A DNA stretch of 64,000 nt, taken from assembly GCF_016412875.1 (NCBI RefSeq), contig NZ_JAEKPD010000010.1, positions 1-64,000 on the forward strand, written 5' to 3'. Made by a program: the position numbers and the translations under genes. The notes under the pieces are model-generated. The model saw only the letters and a list, made by a program, of their open reading frames with translations, was not told where the DNA came from and did not search any database. This document shows positions 17,087 through 25,503 of this stretch, piece after piece. The stretch is from Palleronia pontilimi (GTDB lineage: Bacteria; Pseudomonadota; Alphaproteobacteria; Rhodobacterales; Rhodobacteraceae). How positions within the stretch are numbered: position 1 is the first letter of the stretch; each line of letters begins with the position of its first letter.

Positions 17087-19648
17087 ATGGCACTGAACAC
17101 CCAAAGCGCACCGGCCTCGGCCCCGCGGATGCCGCTGGTGCTGCTCAGTGTCGGGCTGCTGGCGGTGATCCTGCTGGTGGGGGGGCTTGCCTCGATCGCG
17201 TTGCGGCAGGTCGATGGGCTGACCCTGGCCTATAGCGACAACACCCAGTACTCGATCGCGCAGCTCGACGTCGATACCATGCGTTTCCAGCTGGCGATCG
17301 AGGCGCTGGAGGCCGGCGAGATGGAAGACCTCGAGGATCTGCGACTGAGGTTCGATATCCTTTACAGCCGGGTCGAGATGTTTCGCCGTCGCCACATGAA
17401 CGGCGAGGACTTCATCGCGCTCGATCCGATGACGGACCTGGCCACGCTGGAAGCCGAAGTTCGCGCCCTGGTGCCGCTGATCGACGGGCCGGGGGACGCG
17501 TTGCGCGCGGCCCTGCCGATGCTGTCGGAGCGGATGGAGCGCTTCGCCGAGACCGCGCGCGCGGTCTCGACCCGCGGTGCGCAGCGTCTGTCGGCGATCG
17601 CCGACACCCGGCGCGAGGCCCTGCGCGAGATGCTGTTGAACATGGCGGTGCTGGTCCTGGCGATGCTGCTCGGGATCTCGGTCCTGGCGTTCATCCTGAT
17701 GCGCTTGTGGCAACTCAGCCGCGCCCGCGCCGACGCGGTGTCGCGCGCCGAACAGCAGATGCGCACGGTGGTCGACACGGCGTTCGACGCGATTTTCGTG
17801 TGCGACAGCGATGGCGTCATCCGCGATTACAACAACACCGCCGCGCGGATGTTTCAGGGGGATGATGGTCCCGGTCTGACCGGTCAGCCCTTCATCGACA
17901 CCGTCTTCGATCCGGTGCAGACGGACGCGCCCAGCATCGATCCCGGCACGTTCCTGGCGGCTGCCACCGACGAATCCGGCGGGCCGCTTGCGGTTTCGGC
18001 ACGTGATGCGGAGGGCAGGATGTTCCCGGCCGAATTGTCGATCGACCAGGTCCATTCGAAGGCCGGGCGCATGACGGTGATCTTCCTGCGCGATGTTTCC
18101 GAGCGGCGCCAGGCCGAGGCTGATCTGACCCAGGCCCGCGACCAGGCGCTTGCGGGCGAGCGGACCAAGGCGCAGTTCCTGGCGGTCATGAGCCACGAGA
18201 TGCGAACGCCGCTGAACGGTCTTCTGGGCACCGTGCAATTGCTCGAGGACACACCGCTGGACACGGGCCAGCGATCGCTGGTCAAGACCATGCGGGGCTC
18301 GGGCGACCATCTTCTGAGCCTGGTCAACGACATCCTGGAGCTGACCGAATTCGAGGCGGGTGAAATCCGCCTGGAATCGACCGAGGTCGACCTGGCGCAA
18401 TTGCTCAACGGGATCGTCGCGAGCACCCGCGCGCTGGCAGAAGCGCAGCACGACAGCCTGGGCTGGCGGTTCATCGGGCCGCCGGTGATGCACATGGTCA
18501 GCGACCCACGACGGCTGCGCCAGATCCTGCTGAACCTCGTGGGTAACGCCATCAAGTTCACACGCGACGGCAGCATCGATATCGAGGTCGAGCGTCTGTC
18601 GGGTGTGACGCCCATGCTGGAGATCCGCGTCTGCGACACTGGCGTCGGCATCGTGCCGGACCAGCGGGAAAACGTGTTCATGGATTTCGCGCGGATCGAT
18701 TCGTCCTACGCGCGCCAGGTGGGCGGGACGGGCCTGGGACTGGGCATCGCGCGGCGGCTGGCGCGGCTGATGGGCGGGGATGTCGGGCTGGACCCCGCGC
18801 GCGAGACCGGCAGCGTCTTCTGGCTGCGCCTGCCGCTGGAAATCCCCGCGACGCTCCCTGTCAGAAGCGACACCCGCCCGTCGCGGAAGGCCCCGTCGGC
18901 GCCGACGGTGCCGCTGGATCTGCTGGTGGTCGAAGACAACCAAGTGAACGCGATGATCCTGTCGGAATTCCTGCGCCGCGACGGGCACACCGTCACCGTC
19001 GCCCGCTCGGGGCAGGAGGGGCTTGAACGCGCGCGCGCCACGCGCTTCGACGGCATCTTCATGGACATCTCGATGCCGGGCATGGACGGGATAACGGCGG
19101 CGCGCCTGATCCGCGGGTCGGGGGGCGGCTCGGCGGACACGCCCATCGTCGCGGTGACCGCCCATGCCTTGCCGTCCGAGCAGGCCGAGTTCCGCGCCGC
19201 GGGGATGAGCGAGACGCTGTCAAAGCCCGTCGACCGCGAAAGGCTGCGGGCCTGCGTGGCGGGGATGGCCCCGCCGGTCGAATTGGCGGGTCAGGATGCG
19301 CCGTTGCTCGACCCCGACCGGTTGAACCAACTTCGGCGCCTGAGCAATCCGGCGCTGCTGCGCGATCTGTGCCAGAAATTCCTGGCCGAGACGGACGCCG
19401 CCGTCGCGACACTCGGGGATCCGGAGTTGCCGTTGGATGCGACGCGCGAGATCACGCACAAGATCGCGTCGAGCGCCGCGGCCATGGGCCTGGCACGCCT
19501 ATCGGCCAGGCTGTCGGAAATCGAGCGTCAGGCAAAGCAGTCCGGCGACGCCGCGCAAACGCCGCGCGAGTCGTTGCCGGAGCTCTGGGCCGAAAGCCGG
19601 GCCGCGCTGGTGGACGCGATCGAGCAGATCGCCCGTCCCGCGGCCTGA
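17087..19648 (+). CDS. Hybrid sensor histidine kinase (TM-sensor-PAS-HK-REC-HPt)
   Basis: 853 residues. TM1 is at about 16-38, with a periplasmic helical region to about 185 and TM2 at about 186-208. A PAS domain follows (VVDTAFDAIFVCDSDGVIRD). HisKA has acceptor His in AVMSHEMRTPLNGLLG (about 366). HATPase has LLNLVGNAIKFTRDG, CDTGVGIVP and GGTGLGLGIARRLARL. The receiver Asp is in FDGIFMDISMPGMDG with a Lys in ETLSKPVD. The C-terminal HPt domain has the likely His in REITHKIASSAAAMG (about 788). AAGAAGGGG precedes ATG 17087. A complete internal phosphorelay ending at HPt suggests transfer to a separate regulator, for which the divergent LuxR-type regulator is the obvious candidate (inference). 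Confidence 0.95.
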   Translation: MALNTQSAPASAPRMPLVLLSVGLLAVILLVGGLASIALRQVDGLTLAYSDNTQYSIAQLDVDTMRFQLAIEALEAGEMEDLEDLRLRFDILYSRVEMFRRRHMNGEDFIALDPMTDLATLEAEVRALVPLIDGPGDALRAALPMLSERMERFAETARAVSTRGAQRLSAIADTRREALREMLLNMAVLVLAMLLGISVLAFILMRLWQLSRARADAVSRAEQQMRTVVDTAFDAIFVCDSDGVIRDYNNTAARMFQGDDGPGLTGQPFIDTVFDPVQTDAPSIDPGTFLAAATDESGGPLAVSARDAEGRMFPAELSIDQVHSKAGRMTVIFLRDVSERRQAEADLTQARDQALAGERTKAQFLAVMSHEMRTPLNGLLGTVQLLEDTPLDTGQRSLVKTMRGSGDHLLSLVNDILELTEFEAGEIRLESTEVDLAQLLNGIVASTRALAEAQHDSLGWRFIGPPVMHMVSDPRRLRQILLNLVGNAIKFTRDGSIDIEVERLSGVTPMLEIRVCDTGVGIVPDQRENVFMDFARIDSSYARQVGGTGLGLGIARRLARLMGGDVGLDPARETGSVFWLRLPLEIPATLPVRSDTRPSRKAPSAPTVPLDLLVVEDNQVNAMILSEFLRRDGHTVTVARSGQEGLERARATRFDGIFMDISMPGMDGITAARLIRGSGGGSADTPIVAVTAHALPSEQAEFRAAGMSETLSKPVDRERLRACVAGMAPPVELAGQDAPLLDPDRLNQLRRLSNPALLRDLCQKFLAETDAAVATLGDPELPLDATREITHKIASSAAAMGLARLSARLSEIERQAKQSGDAAQTPRESLPELWAESRAALVDAIEQIARPAA

Positions 19649-19655
19649 TCGCGGA

Positions 19656-20228
19656 TCAGCGCTTGCGGTCGCGCCGCGACGACATGGGCTGGAAGGCGAC
19701 GCTCACATGGGCCTCGCAATAAGGCTTTCCGGGCTGGACGTTCAGACCGCAGAACCAGAAATTCTCGGTCGCCGGGTCGCCGACGGGCCACTTGCAGGTC
19801 CGCTCGGTCAATTCCATCAGGCTGATCTTCTTGGCCGTCTTCTCGACCTTGCGCACGTTTTCCAACGCCTCGGGGCTGATCTCGTTGGCCGAAGGCTGCG
19901 GCGGCAGGGGCTGGCCCGCCGGGATGATGGCGCGCCGGTTCGAAGCGGGCGGACTTGCGGACTGGGTCGAGGGCTCTTCCACTTCCGGCACGGACGTGTC
20001 GGGCTCCGGCTCGGATTTCGGGGCGGGCGGAACATCGGCCACCTTCGCTTCTTCGGCGGCCACCTTCTCGGTCGCTGAGCCCGCGCGGTTCGACAGGCCC
20101 AAACGATGCACCTTGCCGATCACCGCGTTGCGGGTGACACCGCCGAGTTCCTTGGCGATCTGGCTTGCGGACTGGCCTTCGGTCCACATCCGTTTCAGCG
20201 TTTCCACCCGTTCGTCGGTCCAGGACAT
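19656..20228 (-). CDS. gcrA: Cell-cycle regulator GcrA
   Basis: 190-residue alphaproteobacterial transcription factor that binds sigma-70 RNA polymerase and CcrM-methylated GANTC sites. The N-terminal helix-turn-helix is MSWTDERVETLKRMW followed by ASQIAKELGGVTRNAVIGKV. A Pro/Glu-rich linker spans about 60-110. The C-terminal Cys-rich region has ERTCKWPVGDPATENFWFCG and GKPYCEAHVSVAFQP. Start ATG 20228. No GANTC was noticed between it and the divergent permease gene. It is convergent with the hybrid kinase, 7 bases apart. Confidence 0.95.
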   Translation of the reverse strand: MSWTDERVETLKRMWTEGQSASQIAKELGGVTRNAVIGKVHRLGLSNRAGSATEKVAAEEAKVADVPPAPKSEPEPDTSVPEVEEPSTQSASPPASNRRAIIPAGQPLPPQPSANEISPEALENVRKVEKTAKKISLMELTERTCKWPVGDPATENFWFCGLNVQPGKPYCEAHVSVAFQPMSSRRDRKR

Positions 20229-20355
20229 GCGCGATCCCCGTGAATTGCGAAGGCGAGGCGCCTGAAAGCAGCCCCGCCTTGAGATTTCGTGTTCCATCCT
20301 ATTCTAAGCACCAGCGCGCCAGTTACAAGCGACGCTGCAAGGGAACGGGACCAAT

Positions 20356-21162
20356 ATGGCACAAGACAGCACGGAAATGGGCGTCCGGCGCTTCGGCGCG
20401 TGGAACACGACGGGACTTTTCACCCTGGCCGAGCGGGAATGCCGCCGTTTCATGGCGATCTGGTCACAGACGATCATGGGCCCGCTGATCAACGCGGGGC
20501 TTTTGCTGGCGGTCTTCGCCATCGCCATCGGACCCGCCCGCGGCGACATCATGGGGGTCAGCTACGTCGAGTTCATCGCGCCGGGCATCCTGATGATGAC
20601 GGTGATCCAGAACAGCTTCGCCAACACGTCGTCGTCGCTGCTGGCCGCCAAGGTGCAGGGCAACATCGTCGACACGCTGATGCCGCCGCTGTCCCCGGCC
20701 GAACTGCTTCTGGGCTATCTTGCCGGCGGGATCGCGCGCGGGGCACTGGTCGCGGTGGTGATCGGCGCGGTCATGGTGACGGTGCTGGGCACCGGCATGG
20801 CCCATCCGCTGTTCTTCCTGGCCTTCGTGCTTCTGGGGGGGCTGATGATGGGCGCGCTGGGCATCCTGGCGGGCATCGTGGCCAACAAGTTCGACCAGAT
20901 GTCGGCCATCACGAATTTCATCATCACGCCGCTCAGCTTCCTGTCGGGCACCTTCTACTCGATCGAGGCGCTGCCCTCCGCACTGACCACGGCCGCCCAT
21001 TTCGATCCGTTCTTCTACCTGATCGACGGGGCGCGCTACGGTACCCTGGGCGTGTCGGACGCGTCGCCGTGGCTGGGGCTTGCGGTGGTCGCGGGCGTGA
21101 CGGCTGCTTTGTGCGCGCTGGCGCTCTACTGGTTCAGCAAGGGCTACCGCCTGAAATCCTAG
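20356..21162 (+). CDS. ABC-2 type transporter permease
   Basis: 268 residues with about six transmembrane helices and the ABC-2 membrane-domain layout: an amphipathic N-terminus (TLAERECRRFMAIWSQTIMG), AMVTVLGTG-type and GILAGIVANKFDQMSAITNF helices, and the family-typical late segment PLSFLSGTFYSIEALPSAL. It is the membrane half of an exporter. No ATPase gene is adjacent, so the partner must be encoded elsewhere. Substrate is unknown; NodJ/drug/polysaccharide exporters are the closest general types. Start ATG 20356, 127 bases from the divergent gcrA. Confidence 0.88.
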   Translation: MAQDSTEMGVRRFGAWNTTGLFTLAERECRRFMAIWSQTIMGPLINAGLLLAVFAIAIGPARGDIMGVSYVEFIAPGILMMTVIQNSFANTSSSLLAAKVQGNIVDTLMPPLSPAELLLGYLAGGIARGALVAVVIGAVMVTVLGTGMAHPLFFLAFVLLGGLMMGALGILAGIVANKFDQMSAITNFIITPLSFLSGTFYSIEALPSALTTAAHFDPFFYLIDGARYGTLGVSDASPWLGLAVVAGVTAALCALALYWFSKGYRLKS

Positions 21163-21348
21163 GCTCTACGCAGGGGCAGAAGGCCGCTAAAGCGTCGGGA
21201 ATGAGCATCGCGCCACAGAAACAACTTCGACGACGCCGCTAGGCCATACCGCCAGCGGCGCGTTTGCGCGCGCCATCCCCAAGATTGACAGCCCCCATGC
21301 CCTTTGGCATCTCTCGGGCTTCGCGTTTCGTCGTGAAGGACGCTTTCC

Positions 21349-22518
21349 ATGATCCCCTCGATCCTGCCCACCTACAACCGCGCGCCCATGGCGTTCACCC
21401 ATGGCGACGGCGCGTGGCTGACCGCCCAAGACGGTGCGCGCTATCTCGATTTCGGCGCGGGCATCGCGGTGAACGCGTTGGGCCACGCCCATCCGGCGCT
21501 GGTCGCGGCCCTGACCGAGCAGGCCAGCAAGCTCTGGCACGTCTCGAACCTCTACCAGGTTCCCCAGCAGCAGCGCCTGGCCGATCTGCTGGTGGACCAC
21601 ACCTTCGCGGACACCGTCTTCTTCACCAATTCGGGGACCGAAAGCTGCGAGCTGGCCGTCAAGATGGCCCGCAAGTACTGGTCCGGAAGGGATACGCCCC
21701 GCACCCAGATCGTGGCCTTCGAGGGCAGCTTTCACGGCCGCTCGTCCGCGGGCATCGCGGCCGCGGGGTCCGAGAAGATGACCAAGGGCTTCGGCCCGCT
21801 GCTGCCGGGCTTCACCCATCTGCGCTGGGGCGACCATGACGCGCTTCACGCCACGCTGGACGACAGCGTCGCCGCGGTACTGGTCGAGCCGGTGCAGGGC
21901 GAAGGCGGCATCCGTCCGATGCCGGACCATTGCCTGAGGGGGTTGCGGGACCTGTGCGATCGGCACGGCATCCTGCTGATCCTGGACGAAGTGCAATGCG
22001 GCATGGGGCGCACCGGAAAGCTTTTCGCCCACGAATGGCCGGGGATCACACCCGACATCATGATGGTGGCCAAGGGCATCGGCGGCGGATTTCCCCTGGG
22101 CGCCGTGCTGGCCACCGAAGACGCGGCCGCCGCCATGATTGCGGGCTCGCATGGCTCGACCTATGGCGGCAACCCGCTGGCCTGCGCGGTGGGCACGAAG
22201 GTGATGGAGGTCATGACCGCCCCCGATTTCCTGCCCGAGGTGAACCGCAAGGCCGCGCGCCTGCGCCAGGGGCTGGAAAGCCTGGTCGCCGACCACCCCG
22301 ACATCTTCGACCACGTGCGCGGGACCGGCCTGATGCTGGGCCTGAAATGCCGCATTCCCGCCGCCGACTTCGTGCAGGCGGGCTATGCCCAGCACCTGCT
22401 GACGGTGCCCGCCGCCGACAACGTGGTGCGCCTGCTGCCGCCCCTGACCCTGACCGACGACGACATGGATGCGGGCCTGGAGCGGCTCGATGCCGCCGCC
22501 GCGTCGCGCGTGGCCTGA
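21349..22518 (+). CDS. argD: Acetylornithine / aspartate-family class III aminotransferase
   Basis: 389-residue PLP enzyme of arginine biosynthesis converting N-acetylglutamate 5-semialdehyde to N-acetylornithine. Seen are TNSGTESCELAVKMARKYW (cofactor phosphate region), FEGSFHGRSSAGIAAAG, ILDEVQCGMGRTGKLFAHEW, and the PLP lysine in MMVAKGIGGGFPLGA (about residue 242). Full length. Start ATG 21349. argF follows after a 75-base gap that contains an intergenic repeat and a perfect 20-base palindrome. The family also has succinylornithine and 4-aminobutyrate enzymes; argF linkage supports ArgD. Confidence 0.94.
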   Translation: MIPSILPTYNRAPMAFTHGDGAWLTAQDGARYLDFGAGIAVNALGHAHPALVAALTEQASKLWHVSNLYQVPQQQRLADLLVDHTFADTVFFTNSGTESCELAVKMARKYWSGRDTPRTQIVAFEGSFHGRSSAGIAAAGSEKMTKGFGPLLPGFTHLRWGDHDALHATLDDSVAAVLVEPVQGEGGIRPMPDHCLRGLRDLCDRHGILLILDEVQCGMGRTGKLFAHEWPGITPDIMMVAKGIGGGFPLGAVLATEDAAAAMIAGSHGSTYGGNPLACAVGTKVMEVMTAPDFLPEVNRKAARLRQGLESLVADHPDIFDHVRGTGLMLGLKCRIPAADFVQAGYAQHLLTVPAADNVVRLLPPLTLTDDDMDAGLERLDAAAASRVA

Positions 22519-22531
22519 TCTTCATCTTTCC

Positions 22532-22544
22532 GAAAATACCTCGG
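22532..22544 (+). repeat. Diverged intergenic repeat copy GAAAATACCTCGG
   Basis: Lies 13 bases after the argD stop. It shares the GAAAATA core and CTTT-rich left context with the copy at 2465-2481, and the core with that at 50940-50955. Downstream it runs into a G-rich tract and the palindrome at 22550-22569. Confidence 0.4.
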
Positions 22545-22549
22545 GGGGC

Positions 22550-22569
22550 GCGGGGGGCCGGCCCCCCGC
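22550..22569. repeat. Perfect G/C palindrome between argD and argF
   Basis: GCGGGGGGCCGGCCCCCCGC is its own reverse complement. In RNA the ten-base arms could pair with a minimal loop. No T-run follows. It may act as an intercistronic mRNA-stability or processing element. Confidence 0.7.
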
Positions 22570-22593
22570 ACCGCTTGCCAAGGATCCTTCCCC

Positions 22594-23499
22594 ATGCCGC
22601 ATTTCCTCGACATCCACAAAACCGACAAGACCCAGCTACGGTCGATCATCGACCACGCAAGGGCCATGAAGCAGGGCCGCGACGGCCACCCCAAGGGCCA
22701 GCCCGACGCGGACCAGCCGCTGGCCAACCACATGGTCGCGCTGATCTTCGAGAAGCCGTCGACCCGCACGCGGGTCAGCTTCGACGTGGGCGTGCGCCAG
22801 ATGGGCGGCCAGACGATGGTGCTGTCGGGCGCCGACATGCAGCTGGGCCACGGCGAGACCATCGCCGACACCGCCCGCGTCATGTCGCGCTACGTGGACC
22901 TGATCATGATCCGCACCTTCGAAGAGGCGACGCTGCTGGAGATGGCCGAACACGCCTCGGTGCCGGTCATCAACGGGCTGACGAACCGGACGCATCCCTG
23001 CCAGATCATGGCCGACGTGATGACGTTCGAGGAACATCGCGGCCCCATCGCGGGCCGCAAGGTGGTCTGGTCGGGCGACGGCAACAACGTCTTCGCCAGC
23101 TTCGCCCACGCGGCCAAGCAATTCGACTTCGACCTGACCTTCACCGGCCCCGAGCCGCTGGATCCCGAACGCGCCTGGGACGGGCTCTACACCACCGAGC
23201 GCGATCCGCGGAAAGCCGTCGAAGGCGCGGACCTGGTCGTCACCGACACCTGGGTCAGCATGCACGATCCGCAATCGGCGCGCGAGCGGCGGCACAACCA
23301 GCTGCGCGGCTACCAGGTCAATGCCGAGTTGATGTCGAAGGCCAAGCCCGACGCGCTGTTCATGCATTGCTTGCCCGCCCACCGCGACGACGAGGCCACG
23401 TCCGAGGTCATGGACGGGCCCCATTCTGTGATCTTCGACGAGGCCGAGAACCGGCTGCACGCGCAGAAGGCCATCATGCGCCATTGCCTGGGCGTCTGA
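22594..23499 (+). CDS. argF: Ornithine carbamoyltransferase
   Basis: 301-residue enzyme making citrulline from ornithine and carbamoyl phosphate. The carbamoyl-phosphate motif is [15 protein letters not shown] (about residue 52). The HPCQ loop is [19 protein letters not shown]. The ornithine/SMG loop is [11 protein letters not shown], and the catalytic Cys loop is [17 protein letters not shown]. All active-site segments are intact. It is second in the argD-argF pair. The convergent transporter ends 28 bases away, with a hairpin filling the gap. Confidence 0.97.
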   Translation: MPHFLDIHKTDKTQLRSIIDHARAMKQGRDGHPKGQPDADQPLANHMVALIFEKPSTRTRVSFDVGVRQMGGQTMVLSGADMQLGHGETIADTARVMSRYVDLIMIRTFEEATLLEMAEHASVPVINGLTNRTHPCQIMADVMTFEEHRGPIAGRKVVWSGDGNNVFASFAHAAKQFDFDLTFTGPEPLDPERAWDGLYTTERDPRKAVEGADLVVTDTWVSMHDPQSARERRHNQLRGYQVNAELMSKAKPDALFMHCLPAHRDDEATSEVMDGPHSVIFDEAENRLHAQKAIMRHCLGV

Positions 23500-23506
23500 G
23501 GGGGGC

Positions 23507-23527
23507 CGATTTTTCGCCGAAAAATCG
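23507..23527. terminator. Bidirectional hairpin terminator between argF and BCCT gene
   Basis: CGATTTTTCG-C-CGAAAAATCG is a perfect 10-bp inverted repeat with a one-base centre. It fills almost the whole 28-base space between the convergent argF stop and the transporter stop. The A/T tracts lie in the stem rather than after it, so it would work on both strands, probably for both genes. Confidence 0.7.
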
Positions 23528-25177
23528 TTACTCGGCGGGGGCCGTCTCGCCGGATTTCGACGGATGCTGTCCCATGTCGTCCAGCGCGTTGGCGTGGGGC
23601 TGGTCGGGCATGTTGTGGTCGGCCTCGACGTCGCTCCGGTAGCGCTGGCGATGGCGATGCACCATCAGGGCGTCCCATCGCAGTGCCCGCCAAAGCCCCA
23701 CGGCCACGACCCCGATGACGATGGCGAACGGGAAGCCCGCGATCACCGCGGCGGCCTGCAACGCATCCAGCCCGCCCACCACCAGCAGCACGCAAGCCAC
23801 CACGCCTTCGCTCACGGCCCAGAACACGCGCTGGATGCGCGGCGGATCGGGATCGCCGCCCGCCGTCAGCATGTCGATCACGAAGGATCCCGAATCCGAC
23901 GAGGTCACGAACCAGAGCACGATCAGCACGATGGCGAAGATCGACGTGACGGACGAGAAGGGGAAGAACGTCAGCAGCTCGAACATCGTTTCGGCGTAGT
24001 TGTCCTGCGTCGCCGCGACCAAGGCCGTCTCGCCGTCCAGCGACATCTTGATCGCGGTGCCGCCGAAGGCTGTGAACCAGAAGAACATGATTGAGCTCGG
24101 GATCAGCATGATCCCCACCAGGAATTCGCGGATCGTCCGGCCGCGTGAGATTCGGGCGATGAAGACGCCCACGAACGGCGCCCAGCTGACCCACCACGCC
24201 CAGTAGAAGATGGTCCAGCTGTTCTGCCATGTGTCGCCGGTCCAGCCCTCGGACCAGGTGCCCAGGTCGATCAGCGACACGACGTAATTGCCGTAATTCT
24301 CGACGAAGCTGTCGAAGATGAACAGGGTCGGACCGACGACGACCATGAAGACCAGCAGCGCGAAGCTCAGCGCGATGTTCAGGTTCGACAGCCGCTTGAT
24401 CCCGCCATCCAGGCCCGCCAGCACCGATGCCGTCGCCGCCGCCGTGATTGCCGCGATGATCAGCACCTGCACGAAGGCGCTGTCGGGGACACCCAGCACG
24501 CGGCTCAGCCCCGCATTCACCTGGATCGCCCCGATCCCAAGCGAGGTGACGATGCCGAACATGGTGCCGAAGACCGCCAGCGTGTCCACCACGTCGCCCC
24601 AGCGCCCGTAGATACGGTCGCCCAAGAGCGGGTAAAGCGACGAGCGGATGGTCAGCGGAAGGCCCTGCCGATAATGGAAATAGGCCAGCGCCAGCGCGAT
24701 CACCGCGTAGATCGCCCAGGCGTGAAAGCCCCAGTGCATGAAGCTGATCGACATGGCCTGGCGCGCCGAGGCCAGCGTTTCGGCCTCTCCCATGGGGGGC
24801 GCGAAATAGTGGTACATGGGCTCGGCCACGCCCCAGTAGATCAGGCCGATCCCGATCCCCGCCGAGAACAGCATCGCCGTCCAGCTGACCAGCCCGTATT
24901 CCGGGGTTTCGTCCATCTTGCCCAGGCGGATGTCGCCGAAGGGCCCCAGCGCCACGAAGATCACGAAGAGCAGCAGCAGGTTCACCTCGATGATGAGCAG
25001 CCAGCCGAAGGTGCCCGCCAGGAAGTCCTGCGCGCCCGTGAAGAAGGTCTTGGCGGTTTCGTTGAAGAGCGCGCCGAACAGGATGAAGATCAGGATCAGC
25101 AGGGCCGAGCTTACGAAGACCGGCCGGTTGATCTTCGGCATCGGGCCCAGGGAAGTCTGTTTGATCTTGCTGTCCAT
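23528..25177 (-). CDS. BCCT-family betaine/choline/carnitine transporter
   Basis: 549-residue secondary transporter with about 12 helices, importing quaternary amines such as glycine betaine, choline or DMSP. Family signatures: SAGIGIGLIYWGVAEPMYHY (the glycine-rich TM and Trp box), MHWGFHAWAIYAV, and the loop after TM8, WWVSWAPFVGVFIARISRGR followed by TIREF. The C-terminal tail is charged and His-rich (HRHRQRYRSD), possibly regulatory. Start ATG 25177; the upstream in-frame extension lacks family features. Substrate cannot be decided from sequence alone. Marine relatives use such proteins for osmolyte and DMSP uptake. Confidence 0.92.
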   Translation of the reverse strand: MDSKIKQTSLGPMPKINRPVFVSSALLILIFILFGALFNETAKTFFTGAQDFLAGTFGWLLIIEVNLLLLFVIFVALGPFGDIRLGKMDETPEYGLVSWTAMLFSAGIGIGLIYWGVAEPMYHYFAPPMGEAETLASARQAMSISFMHWGFHAWAIYAVIALALAYFHYRQGLPLTIRSSLYPLLGDRIYGRWGDVVDTLAVFGTMFGIVTSLGIGAIQVNAGLSRVLGVPDSAFVQVLIIAAITAAATASVLAGLDGGIKRLSNLNIALSFALLVFMVVVGPTLFIFDSFVENYGNYVVSLIDLGTWSEGWTGDTWQNSWTIFYWAWWVSWAPFVGVFIARISRGRTIREFLVGIMLIPSSIMFFWFTAFGGTAIKMSLDGETALVAATQDNYAETMFELLTFFPFSSVTSIFAIVLIVLWFVTSSDSGSFVIDMLTAGGDPDPPRIQRVFWAVSEGVVACVLLVVGGLDALQAAAVIAGFPFAIVIGVVAVGLWRALRWDALMVHRHRQRYRSDVEADHNMPDQPHANALDDMGQHPSKSGETAPAE

Positions 25178-25278
25178 GGGCCACCTCCACGCGATCCAAA
25201 ACCGGCGCGGGGTAGGCTGCGCACGGAAAACCAACGGCCCGGTGCGCGAAATGGTTCAAATTTCGGGCGAGCCTGGGG

Positions 25279-25491
25279 TCAGCCGTCGGGGTCGAGCTCT
25301 TTCAAAAGCGCCAGCGCGCGGCCTTCCGCGCGGCGGATCCGGATGGCGGTAAGGTACGCTTCCTCCATGGTGGTCGAGGACGCGCCGATGACCTCGCCCA
25401 CGCGCTTCACCACCTCTTCGTCATCGGTCTTCTCGGCCAGGGCCAGCGCCTTTTGCGCGAGTTCGTCGGCCAGGGTGTCGAGCAGGCTCAT
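25279..25491 (-). CDS. Small conserved-type hypothetical protein (70 aa)
   Basis: 70 residues, soluble, rich in Ala, Glu and Leu and predicted all-helical (LADELAQKALALAEKTDDEE, EEAYLTAIRIRRAEGRALAL). A good ribosome-binding site (AAGGAG, 7-base spacing) precedes ATG 25491. It begins 12 bases after the hrpB stop on the same strand, so the two are likely cotranscribed. No family or function recognised. Confidence 0.75.
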   Translation of the reverse strand: MSLLDTLADELAQKALALAEKTDDEEVVKRVGEVIGASSTTMEEAYLTAIRIRRAEGRALALLKELDPDG

Positions 25492-25503
25492 CGGGTGTCT
25501 CCT

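Noticed and set aside
21285-21313. TTGACA before argD as a promoter
   Set aside because: A perfect -35 is present at 21285-21290 but nothing resembling a -10 occurs 16-18 bases downstream (CATCTC).
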